From contig JABEVH010000206.1 of NCBI GenBank assembly GCA_013043915.1, forward strand, positions 1 through 5,103: a DNA stretch of 5,103 nt, given 5' to 3'. The DNA comes from Pseudomonadales bacterium. GTDB lineage: Bacteria > Pseudomonadota > Gammaproteobacteria > Pseudomonadales > Moraxellaceae. Below the pieces are notes generated by a model. It ran no database searches and was not told the DNA's origin. It was given only the letters and a program-made list of their open reading frames with translations. A program made the translations under genes and the position numbers. Within the stretch, counting starts at the first letter, position 1; the number at the start of each line of letters is the position of its first letter. Below are positions 1 through 5,103 of the stretch, piece by piece.

Positions 1-224
1 CATCCGAACCATCCATCCTGAGCATCCCCATGGTAGGTTACGGTACCATCATGATTTAAGGTCACACTCCCCTCATTAGGTGTGCCTAAAGCCGCTACAG
101 ACAGTATTTCATAAGACACCAAATTCAGTGTTAAGCTATCGTCATGGTCCCACAGCGTCCTGTACAAATTATCGGCTACCGGTGGCACTGCCACTACGGT
201 GATCGTCCAGTTGAAGGCTAAATG
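1..224 (-). pseudogene. Fragment of a cadherin/Ig-like repeat (tandem-95/VCBS-type) surface protein, cut by the left edge
   Basis: Read on the minus strand, this stretch is open for 74 codons and runs off the left edge. It contains PPVADN, then DHDDSLTLNL, then GTPNEGSVTLNHDGTVTYHG. This follows the order of bacterial cadherin-like/Ig-like repeats: a PVAxDD opening, a DEDTPLTLNV-like strand, and a closing GTPxNGTVTLNxDGTVTYTP strand. Such repeats occur in tandem in large secreted or surface adhesins. The residues before PPVADN (AFNWTITVVAV) look like the last strand of a preceding repeat. A TAA lies just upstream at 225-227 and a TAG further up in the same frame. There is no ATG, only two GTG codons with no clear ribosome binding site. 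I infer a 5'-truncated or decayed gene. A larger degraded gene to the left, or a frameshift in the read, would look the same. Family is fairly likely; pseudogene status is uncertain because most of the gene lies outside the window. Confidence 0.5.
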
Positions 225-415
225 TTAGCCTGATGTCAACAGATTGCCAACATGAAAGCCAGATGACTAGGTTGAATCGACCTTAAGCTGATTGAATGTT
301 CCACGGTGCTACGAAGGTCGAGGCTCGAGGGTGGCTTGGTAAAAAGCATATAAATTTCACGCCACCTTGGGAGTTCTCAGGCTTCTGATGAGTTTTTAGG
401 CTATCAGGTCTAGCG
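225..415. other. Stretch with no recognisable gene between two relics
   Basis: No convincing coding sequence or RNA gene is visible. One minus-strand frame stays open through most of it (from about 420 to a TAA near 283, then on to 179), but the translation resembles no family I recognise and has no start with a ribosome binding site. GGTGGC (330-335) and GCCACC (361-366) could pair, with a 25-nt AT-rich interval between them; no T-run follows. The whole part from 1 to 817 is best read as decayed or non-coding DNA. Confidence 0.4.
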
Positions 416-673
416 TTACAGCAGGCATCGAACAGTACGCCAGAGTATAGCTACTGAGTCAAAGTAGGCTTGAGATGTTTTGTGCCGTTGATGAATTCTG
501 GGGAAAAATACGCACAACGATGCTCTCTCTGTCCATAATGGTTGATCTGGTCGCCTGTATGTAGAACCATACAAACATATCACCATGCTGAGGGCCATGG
601 GCGACGGATTTGAACTCAAAACGACTCTCTCAAGCCAAGCATCTAAATCATGCCACTTATTTGATAAATTCAT
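416..673 (-). pseudogene. Short ORF resembling the N-terminus of an XdhC/CoxI-family protein, probably a relic
   Basis: This 85-codon minus-strand ORF begins at ATG 673. Residues 9-16 (HDLDAWLE) followed by 27-42 (ALSMVICLYGSTYRRP) match in spacing and character the start of XdhC/CoxI-family proteins. In that family a short helix with a Trp precedes a strand of the type ALATVV, then GSSYRRPGARML. These proteins insert or protect the molybdenum cofactor of xanthine and CO dehydrogenases. The agreement stops straight after RRP. The expected GARML and the later SGGC motif are not found here or in the other two frames, and the last 43 residues resemble nothing I know. No ribosome binding site precedes the ATG. 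A full family member has well over 200 residues. I infer a truncated, decayed copy. A chance match of one short motif in a spurious ORF remains possible, and no molybdoenzyme gene is nearby to support it. Confidence 0.33.
629..644 (+). repeat. 16-nt direct repeat, copy 1
   Basis: CTCAAGCCAAGCATCT matches copy 2 at 706-721 (CTCAAGACAAGCATCT) in 15 of 16 positions. The two copies are in the same orientation, 77 bp apart start to start, and flank the presumed start of the XdhC-like relic. The flanking bases do not match. Confidence 0.5.
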
Positions 674-817
674 AGAAAACGTAATTTAAAAAACAGCATA
701 AATAACTCAAGACAAGCATCTCTTGGGTGAGAGGTTGCCGATATCGTGCAGAATCGGCCATGACCCCGATGGTAATCTGTGGCATAGTCTTATTTTACCC
801 ATCAGCGGAGCAATGGT
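674..817 (+). promoter_or_regulatory. AT-rich upstream region of the double GST_N gene
   Basis: The segment 661-705 is much richer in A and T than its surroundings and is the natural place for the promoter of the gene at 818. TTGATA (661-666) is close to a -35 box, but nothing at the normal 16-18 bp spacing is a good -10; TAATTT (682-687) and CATAAA (697-702) are the nearest. No specific promoter can be assigned. The leader from there to the start codon is over 100 nt and carries no clear ORF with a ribosome binding site. Confidence 0.25.
706..721 (+). repeat. 16-nt direct repeat, copy 2
   Basis: Second copy of the repeat seen at 629-644, with one mismatch (A for C at the seventh base). It lies in the AT-rich leader before the double GST_N gene. 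It could be a trace of a small duplication or insertion, a pair of protein-binding sites, or chance. Confidence 0.5.
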
Positions 818-1588
818 ATGGCTGGTTTGCAACATCAGTTCAAGGTTCTAGGTTCGGTCATGACGTCGACGTTGGCTGGATGGCGTGGTACCTCGGCTCT
901 GTCCGAGGTGAGTCGGGCTGCACAACCTCTGGTTTTGTTTGATATGGAAGCCTGCCCTTACTGCCGAGCCGTGCGTGAGGCATTGACGGCTTTGCGCCTG
1001 GATGTGCTGATCCAGCCCTGCCCCAAAGGTGGGCAACGTTTTCGTCCGGAAGCGCAAAAGCTGGCAGGGAGGTTGCAGTTTCCCTTGTTAGTCGATCCCA
1101 ATACGCAGACCACCTTGCTGGAGTCGCAAGCTATCATCGACTATCTTTTTGCTACTTACGGACGGGGAAAAACGCCCAAGACGTATCGTTATGGGGGCCT
1201 GAAAATTGCGCTCAGTGGTTTAGGCAGTGCCGTACGAGGCATGCAGGGCACCCAAGCCCATGCAGTCAAAACAACGGCGCAACAGCCTCTGCAGCTTTGG
1301 AGTTTTGAGTCCAGTCCTTATTCTCGCCTGGTTCGTGAGCGTCTTTGTGAACTGGAATTGCCCTACCTGCTGCATAATCTGGGCAAGGAACAGTTTGCAG
1401 ATATTGGTCCTGCGCGCATGCGAGTCCGCCCCGGGCCTTATCGGCCTGTGCCAGGAGGCCCTCGTGCAGCGATGTTGGCGAGCAAGGGGCAGGTGCAAGT
1501 ACCTTATCTGGAAGACCCCAATACCGGCGTTGCCATGTTTGAGTCGGCTGATATTCTGGACTATTTAAATCGTACCTACGCAGTTTAA
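818..1588 (+). CDS. Double glutathione S-transferase N-terminal (thioredoxin-fold) domain protein
   Basis: The 256-residue product has two thioredoxin-fold domains of the GST_N type and no helical GST C-terminal domain. Domain 1 (about 36-115) has the redox motif CPYC at 46-49, the cis-proline region QFPLLVDPNT (Pro89) and the glutathione-contact ES at 102-103. Domain 2 (about 156-255) repeats this plan with SPYS at 166-169, VPYLEDPNTG (Pro229) and ES at 242-243. A linker of about 40 residues joins them. In this family the first domain resembles glutaredoxin and may use glutathione in thiol-disulfide exchange. The second has Ser in both Cys positions and is more likely a binding or structural unit. 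Substrate and pathway cannot be told from sequence. The protein lacks a signal peptide, so it is probably cytoplasmic. GGAG at 807-810, 7 nt before ATG 818, supports this start; Met15 (860) begins the part that looks conserved but has a weaker ribosome binding site. The gene stands alone and converges on cysN. Confidence 0.88.
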   Translation: MAGLQHQFKVLGSVMTSTLAGWRGTSALSEVSRAAQPLVLFDMEACPYCRAVREALTALRLDVLIQPCPKGGQRFRPEAQKLAGRLQFPLLVDPNTQTTLLESQAIIDYLFATYGRGKTPKTYRYGGLKIALSGLGSAVRGMQGTQAHAVKTTAQQPLQLWSFESSPYSRLVRERLCELELPYLLHNLGKEQFADIGPARMRVRPGPYRPVPGGPRAAMLASKGQVQVPYLEDPNTGVAMFESADILDYLNRTYAV

Positions 1589-1600
1589 GCGCAAGGAACT

Positions 1601-1639
1601 GGATTTAACGGGAAGCCATGTTGGTTTCCCGTTAAATCC
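1601..1639. terminator. Strong inverted repeat between convergent genes, probable bidirectional terminator
   Basis: The arms are 1601-1617 (GGATTTAACGGGAAGCC) and 1623-1639 (GGTTTCCCGTTAAATCC), giving a 17-bp stem with one G-T pair and a 5-nt loop (ATGTT). It starts 12 bp after the stop codon of the double GST_N gene and lies 13 bp beyond the stop codon of cysN, so it can end transcripts from both sides. Neither side has an immediate T-run: on the plus strand the first one (TTTTT, 1657 on) lies inside cysN, so factor-independent termination may be inefficient. It may also act as an mRNA 3'-end stabiliser. Confidence 0.7.
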
Positions 1640-1652
1640 CAGCAAAGCAAGA

Positions 1653-3083
1653 TTAGGTTTTTGTAATATCCAGAGCACCCCAGTGCGGAAAGTACTGCCG
1701 CACGAGACGGTTAAGTTCGACTTCAAAATTTTTCAGGCGTTCGTAATCACTGGGTTCCCTTGGCGTGACTGCAGTATCAACGATACCTTTTATCATGCCG
1801 GCTGCTGCTGTAGCGTTCGTGGCTCTGTCGATCAGAATGAGTGAGCCGGTGCCGCGACAATCGCGATAGGAGTCAAAGACAGCTTGTTGGCTAAGCTGTA
1901 CGCGGCAAAAGCCTATGTCATTGAGCTGCAAGGTGGCCGCCGGTTCATGTTCCAGCGTGTTGATGTTCGTGCGGTGATGCACGAACTCAACCTGACCTGG
2001 CAGCATACGTCCACCGATTTTGATCAAATACTCAAGTCCTGGCTGTAAGCTAGTCTCCTGAAGCCAGACCATATTAACGTCGAGTCGCGTTGCAATTAGG
2101 GGTTGTGCCTCCTCGGCATGTACCAGCATGTCACCGCGAGAGACATCAATTTCCCTATCCAGGGTTAAGGTAATGGCCTGTCCGCAAACTGCCTGCTCAG
2201 CTTCAACGCCAGCAACCAGAATGTCACGGACGTGTGCTTTTTGGCAGGAGGGCAAAGCCAGTACGGGGTCACCGCGCTTTACAGAGCCAGCAGCCAGGGT
2301 GCCAGAGAATCCTCGAAAATCCTGATGTGGCCGACTGACCAGCTGTACCGGCAAGCGGAGAGCATCGAGTTGGACATCCTGGCTAATGACTACATGTTCC
2401 AGCAGTTGCATGAGGGTCGGATCATTGTACCAGGGCATGTGCATGCTGGGCGTGACGACATTGTCGCCGCGTAGCGCTGACATGGGGACAAAACGTATGT
2501 CAGGTATATTCAATACCGCGGCAAAATCCTGGTAGGCCTGGCGTATGTTGGCAAAAACTTCTGCCGAATAATCGACAAGGTCCATTTTATTGATGGCCAC
2601 AATGACATGTCTGATACCTAGTTGGTTGACGATAAAACTGTGGCGTCGTGTTTGTGGCTGTAAGCCATATCGAGCATCGATCAAAATAATAGCCAGGTTA
2701 CAGGTGGATGCCCCGGTAGCCATGTTGCGTGTGTACTGCTCATGGCCGGGGCAGTCTGCGATGATGAATTTGCGTTTTTCAGTTGAGAAATAGCGGTAGG
2801 CAACATCGATAGTGATACCTTGCTCTCGTTCAGCCTGTAGTCCATCAACGAGTAAGGCCAGATCAATGTCCTGATCTGTGGTATTGAATTTGCGTGAATC
2901 GCGTTCGATGGCTGCTAGTTGATCTTCAAAAATCAGTTTGGAGTCATGCAGCAAGCGCCCGATGAGGGTGGATTTACCATCATCAACACTACCGCAGGTG
3001 ATAAAGCGCAGCATGTCCTTGTTCTCATGCTGGTGCAAATAACCCAAAATGTCATTAGCGATAAGTTCAGACTGGTGTGACAT
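1653..3083 (-). CDS. cysN: Sulfate adenylyltransferase (ATP sulfurylase) subunit 1, GTPase
   Basis: CysN is the regulatory GTPase of the CysDN ATP sulfurylase. It couples GTP hydrolysis to formation of adenosine 5'-phosphosulfate (APS) from ATP and sulfate in the cytoplasm. The 476 residues match the usual length of about 475. All elongation-factor-type GTPase signatures are present: P-loop GSVDDGKS (31-38), switch I GITIDVAYRYF (89-99), G3 DCPGH (110-114) and G4 NKMD (165-168). The beta-barrel domains II and III follow (DFRGFSGTLAAG, EIDVSRGDML), and the C-terminus carries the family ending VRQYFPHWGA. No APS kinase (CysC) domain is attached, unlike the CysNC fusions of some bacteria. The start codon shares one base with the cysD stop codon (TGATG). 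GAGGGG at 3092-3097 lies 8 nt upstream inside cysD, so the two genes are probably co-transcribed and translationally coupled. Nothing follows in the operon, because the next gene converges from the left. Confidence 0.97.
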   Translation of the reverse strand: MSHQSELIANDILGYLHQHENKDMLRFITCGSVDDGKSTLIGRLLHDSKLIFEDQLAAIERDSRKFNTTDQDIDLALLVDGLQAEREQGITIDVAYRYFSTEKRKFIIADCPGHEQYTRNMATGASTCNLAIILIDARYGLQPQTRRHSFIVNQLGIRHVIVAINKMDLVDYSAEVFANIRQAYQDFAAVLNIPDIRFVPMSALRGDNVVTPSMHMPWYNDPTLMQLLEHVVISQDVQLDALRLPVQLVSRPHQDFRGFSGTLAAGSVKRGDPVLALPSCQKAHVRDILVAGVEAEQAVCGQAITLTLDREIDVSRGDMLVHAEEAQPLIATRLDVNMVWLQETSLQPGLEYLIKIGGRMLPGQVEFVHHRTNINTLEHEPAATLQLNDIGFCRVQLSQQAVFDSYRDCRGTGSLILIDRATNATAAAGMIKGIVDTAVTPREPSDYERLKNFEVELNRLVRQYFPHWGALDITKT

Positions 3084-4009
3084 CAGAAATACCCCTCAAT
3101 CTTTTTCTTTTCCATGGAACCCGACTGGTCATGGTCGATCACGCGCCCTTGCCGTTCAGATGTGCGCGTGAGTAACATTTCCTGAATAATTTCAGGCAGT
3201 GTCGTGGCCGTAGACTCCACGGCACCGGTCAGCGGATAACATCCCAGCGTACGAAAGCGCACTGAGCGTGTTTCGATGCGCTGCTTTTCTTCCTCACTTA
3301 GGTAATTCAGGATGCGATCATCATCGATCATGATCAGGCTGCCATCGCGCTCAATGACAGGGCGAGGTGCAGCGTAATACAAGGGGACGATGTCGATATT
3401 TTCCAGGTAGATGTATTGCCAGATGTCCAGTTCTGTCCAGTTGGAGAGAGGAAAAACGCGGATACTTTCCCCGGGCTGTATCTTGCTGTTATAAATGTTC
3501 CATAGTTCGGGGCGCTGGTTCTTGGGGTCCCAACGATGGTTACGATCACGGAAGGAGTAGACTCTTTCCTTGGCACGGGATTTCTCTTCATCGCGCCGTG
3601 CGCCTCCGAAAGCCGCATCAAAACGGTAATGGTTGAGTGCCTGTTTAAGCCCTTCTGTCTTCATGACATCGGTATGGCGTGCGGAGCCACTGCTGAACGG
3701 ATTAACCCCCGCTTTAACGCCGTCCTGATTAATGTGTACCAAAAGCTCAACAGGATATTTCTGCGTGATGGCATCGCGAAAGCGAATCATCTCCTGAAAC
3801 TTCCAGGTGGTGTCGACATGCAGGAGAGGAAAGGGCAGTTTGCCCGGAGCAAAAGCCTTGGAGGCCAGGTGCAACATGACGGCTGAGTCTTTCCCTACGG
3901 AATAAAGCATGACAGGGCGCTCAAACTCAGCAGCGACCTCGCGAATGATATGTATGGACTCAGCTTCCAGTTGTTTTAGATGGGTCAGGGTTGTCGAAGC
4001 AGATGGCAT
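3083..4009 (-). CDS. cysD: Sulfate adenylyltransferase (ATP sulfurylase) subunit 2, catalytic
   Basis: CysD is the catalytic subunit of ATP sulfurylase and works with CysN from the next gene. It transfers the adenylyl group of ATP to sulfate, the first step of sulfate assimilation. Numbered from ATG 4009 (308 residues), it has the PP-loop SVGKDS (37-42), HVDTTWKF (64-71), GGARRDEEKSR (135-145), the YSFRDR and HRWDPKNQRPELW segments, and the family C-terminus RQGRVIDHDQSGSM...GYF. It resembles E. coli CysD (302 residues) along its whole length. An in-frame ATG at 4036 would add nine residues, giving 317. I prefer 4009 because AGGA (4021-4024) lies 11 nt upstream, no ribosome binding site precedes 4036, and the family alignment begins at LTHLKQLEAESIH a few residues after 4009. 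A -10-like TATAAC at 4042-4047 would also place the transcript start near 4036. The gene is divergent from fbp. There is no cysH, cysC or cysG gene beside it in this window. Confidence 0.96.
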   Translation of the reverse strand: MPSASTTLTHLKQLEAESIHIIREVAAEFERPVMLYSVGKDSAVMLHLASKAFAPGKLPFPLLHVDTTWKFQEMIRFRDAITQKYPVELLVHINQDGVKAGVNPFSSGSARHTDVMKTEGLKQALNHYRFDAAFGGARRDEEKSRAKERVYSFRDRNHRWDPKNQRPELWNIYNSKIQPGESIRVFPLSNWTELDIWQYIYLENIDIVPLYYAAPRPVIERDGSLIMIDDDRILNYLSEEEKQRIETRSVRFRTLGCYPLTGAVESTATTLPEIIQEMLLTRTSERQGRVIDHDQSGSMEKKKIEGYF

Positions 4010-4020
4010 GATGCGTGGAT

Positions 4021-4024
4021 TCCT
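4021..4024 (-). promoter_or_regulatory. Ribosome binding site that supports the cysD start at 4009
   Basis: On the minus strand this reads AGGA, 11 nt before ATG 4009. It lies inside the reading frame extended to ATG 4036, which has no ribosome binding site of its own. The spacing is somewhat long, so this favours but does not prove the shorter protein. Confidence 0.5.
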
Positions 4025-4041
4025 GATTACAAGCATGGTTT

Positions 4042-4047
4042 GTTATA
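4042..4047 (-). promoter_or_regulatory. Possible -10 element for the cysDN operon
   Basis: On the minus strand this reads TATAAC, matching the sigma-70 -10 consensus in five of six positions. Its -35 position at 17 bp spacing (4065-4070, GCCTGC) is poor. That would suit an activator-dependent promoter, and sulfate-assimilation genes are commonly activated by the LysR-type regulator CysB in proteobacteria. Activation here is inference. Confidence 0.35.
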
Positions 4048-4089
4048 TAGCGGAGGAGAATATCGCAGGCATATCCGGCATGGGAAACA

Positions 4090-4103
4090 TTATTAAGCAA
4101 TAA
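4090..4103. promoter_or_regulatory. AT-rich inverted repeat upstream of cysD, possible activator site
   Basis: TTATT-AAGC-AATAA is a perfect 5-bp dyad with a 4-nt centre. It is about 43-56 bp upstream of the -10-like element of cysD, roughly where an activator would bind. The AT-rich dyad has the general character of LysR-type sites such as those of CysB. It could equally serve the divergent fbp promoter or be chance. Confidence 0.3.
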
Positions 4104-4134
4104 GCATATAGCCAGTTGTAGAAGGAGAAGGCTG

Positions 4135-4158
4135 GTCACCCTGTTGTACATGGGTGAC
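4135..4158. promoter_or_regulatory. Operator-like or hairpin inverted repeat upstream of fbp
   Basis: GTCACCC (4135-4141) and GGGTGAC (4152-4158) form a perfect 7-bp inverted repeat around a 10-nt centre, which itself contains the palindrome TGTACA (4145-4150). It ends 39 bp before the fbp start codon. It may be an operator for a dimeric regulator or, if transcribed, a hairpin in the fbp leader. No T-run follows, so it does not look like a terminator. Confidence 0.4.
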
Positions 4159-4185
4159 AATAGTCGCCTTGATTTTATTTCGACT

Positions 4186-4190
4186 GAGGA
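4186..4190 (+). promoter_or_regulatory. Ribosome binding site that decides the fbp start
   Basis: GAGGA ends 7 nt before ATG 4198. An in-frame ATG at 4150 would add 16 residues, but its nearest purine-rich stretch (AAGGAGAAGG, 4122-4131) is about 18 nt away and the added residues are unlike the family N-terminus. Confidence 0.75.
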
Positions 4191-4197
4191 CTTGTTT

Positions 4198-5103
4198 ATG
4201 CCAACAATGAGCTTGAGCCACTATCTGACAGCCCACGCTGAGCCACCCTTGGCCTCACTGCTGGAAGCTGTTGCAAACGCATGTACGGCCATAGGCTCGG
4301 CCTTGGGGCAGGGGGCGTTGGCTGCTGGTGTATTAGGCTCGGCAGGCAGTGAGAATGTTCAGGGAGAAACGCAGAAAAACCTGGATGTACTTTCTAACCA
4401 GATGCTGATTGATGCCGTTTTGGCCAGCGCCAGCGTTGCGGGCATGGCTTCTGAAGAGATGGAGAATATCTATGAATTACCGGTGGATGCCCCACATGGC
4501 CCCTATCTTCTGGTGTTTGATCCTCTTGATGGTTCTTCCAATATTGACGTTAATGTCTCGGTAGGAACTATTTTTTCGGTATTACGGGCTTCAGCCCAGG
4601 CTGGCGAGTTAACTGCCGAAGATTTCCTGCAGTCTGGAAGGCATCAGGTTGCCGCAGGCTATGCCCTCTATGGCCCATCGACCCAGCTGGTGCTTACCCT
4701 GGGGCAGGGCGTTCAGATGTTTACCCTGGACCGGCAGCACGGAGAGTATCTATTGACACAGGCATCGGTGATGATCCCTGAGACTACCTCGGAGTTTGCT
4801 ATCAATATGTCTAATCAGCGCTTCTGGGAAGCCCCGGTTCAGACCTATATTGCGGAACTGTTGCAGGGCAAAGATGGCGTGAGGGCTAAGAATTTTAACA
4901 TGCGTTGGATTGCTTCCATGGTGGCTGATGTGCATCGCATCTTGACACGCGGTGGTGTATTTCTCTATCCCATGGACAGCAAGCTGAGTCAACAAGGCGG
5001 CAAGTTGCGCCTGCTGTATGAAGCTAATCCCATGAGTTGGCTGATTGAACAGGCAGGGGGGGCCGCCAGCACCGGCAGAGCCCCTATCCTTGATTTAATG
5101 CCG
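4198..5103 (+). CDS. fbp: Fructose-1,6-bisphosphatase class I, C-terminus cut by the window edge
   Basis: The frame is open for 302 codons to the last base, with no stop, so only the C-terminal few dozen residues are missing (the family has about 330-340). The enzyme hydrolyses fructose 1,6-bisphosphate to fructose 6-phosphate and phosphate in gluconeogenesis, and in the Calvin cycle of autotrophs, using magnesium. Visible signatures are SENVQGETQKNLDVLSNQ (51-68), the metal-binding glutamates in ASEEME (84-89), the hallmark DPLDGSSNIDVNVSVGTIFS (108-127), NQRFW (206-210), and the late active-site segment KLRLLYEANPMSWLIEQAGG (269-288), where Lys269 and Glu275 fall in the substrate and metal positions of known class I enzymes. 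The start at 4198 is set by GAGGA 7 nt upstream. It is transcribed away from cysD across an intergenic region of about 190 bp. No other Calvin-cycle gene lies in the window, so a gluconeogenic role is the simplest reading. Confidence 0.97.
   Translation, partial: MPTMSLSHYLTAHAEPPLASLLEAVANACTAIGSALGQGALAAGVLGSAGSENVQGETQKNLDVLSNQMLIDAVLASASVAGMASEEMENIYELPVDAPHGPYLLVFDPLDGSSNIDVNVSVGTIFSVLRASAQAGELTAEDFLQSGRHQVAAGYALYGPSTQLVLTLGQGVQMFTLDRQHGEYLLTQASVMIPETTSEFAINMSNQRFWEAPVQTYIAELLQGKDGVRAKNFNMRWIASMVADVHRILTRGGVFLYPMDSKLSQQGGKLRLLYEANPMSWLIEQAGGAASTGRAPILDLMP

Noticed and set aside
178..200. Imperfect palindrome ACCG...TGGCA-C-TGCCA...CGGT
   Set aside because: It lies within the cadherin-like coding fragment, is imperfect, and has no promoter or gene start beside it; most simply a product of the codons there.
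225..420. Possible insertion-sequence remnant between the two relics
   Set aside because: No transposase motif, terminal inverted repeat or target-site duplication could be identified.
605..625. tRNA T-arm-like stretch (GGATTTGAACTC, which on the minus strand reads GAGTTCAAATCC)
   Set aside because: The bases on either side cannot form a T-stem, and no anticodon arm, D-arm or acceptor stem can be built around it.
727..942. 71-codon plus-strand ORF overlapping the start of the double GST_N gene
   Set aside because: No family resemblance and no ribosome binding site; its frame is overlapped by the clearly coding frame from 818.
1220..1568. ORFs on both strands inside the double GST_N gene
   Set aside because: They are shadows of the real frame, which carries continuous domain motifs.
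1653..1800. Possible CysNC fusion with APS kinase
   Set aside because: CysN ends with its own family C-terminus at 476 residues, with no kinase P-loop after it.
2128..2866. Several ORFs within cysN in other frames
   Set aside because: CysN matches its family over the entire length, so these are chance openings.
3334..4160. ORFs opposite or overlapping cysD, including one running into the intergenic region (3960-4160)
   Set aside because: None resembles a known family or has a convincing ribosome binding site, and CysD is continuous in its frame.
4750..4995. 81-codon minus-strand ORF inside fbp
   Set aside because: It lies opposite the well-conserved FBPase frame and is a shadow.

Overview
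The window looks like chromosomal housekeeping DNA from a beta- or gammaproteobacterium. CysD, CysN and the class I fructose-1,6-bisphosphatase (FBPase) all read as close relatives of the enterobacterial and betaproteobacterial proteins. This placement rests on remembered family sequences, not on a search. Two intact genes form a sulfate-activation operon, one intact gene encodes a double thioredoxin-fold protein, and one gene is cut by the right edge.

Layout, left to right. Bases 1-817 hold no intact gene. The minus strand carries two apparent relics: a cadherin/Ig-like repeat fragment (1-224, running off the left edge) and a short ORF (416-673) whose middle resembles the N-terminal motif of XdhC/CoxI-family proteins. 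A near-perfect 16-nt direct repeat lies at 629-644 and 706-721. From 818 to 1588 (+) runs a protein with two glutathione S-transferase N-terminal-type domains. Only the first keeps a CPYC redox motif. A 17-bp inverted repeat (1601-1639) then sits between this gene and the convergent cysN, placed as a shared terminator.

The minus-strand operon cysD (start 4009 preferred) to cysN (3083-1653) encodes the two subunits of ATP sulfurylase. The stop codon of cysD and the start codon of cysN share one base, so translational coupling is likely. CysD transfers the adenylyl group from ATP to sulfate, and CysN drives this uphill reaction by hydrolysing GTP. The product, adenosine 5'-phosphosulfate (APS), feeds sulfate assimilation. 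CysN has no fused APS kinase.

Divergent from cysD, fbp (+) starts at 4198 and stays open for 302 codons to the window end, missing only its C-terminus. The cysD-fbp intergenic region holds two small inverted repeats that could be regulatory sites: TTATT-N4-AATAA (4090-4103) and GTCACCC-N10-GGGTGAC (4135-4158).

I see no mobile element, CRISPR array, RNA gene or convincing new system. The points most worth checking are the decayed left end, the double GST_N protein and the two dyads between cysD and fbp.
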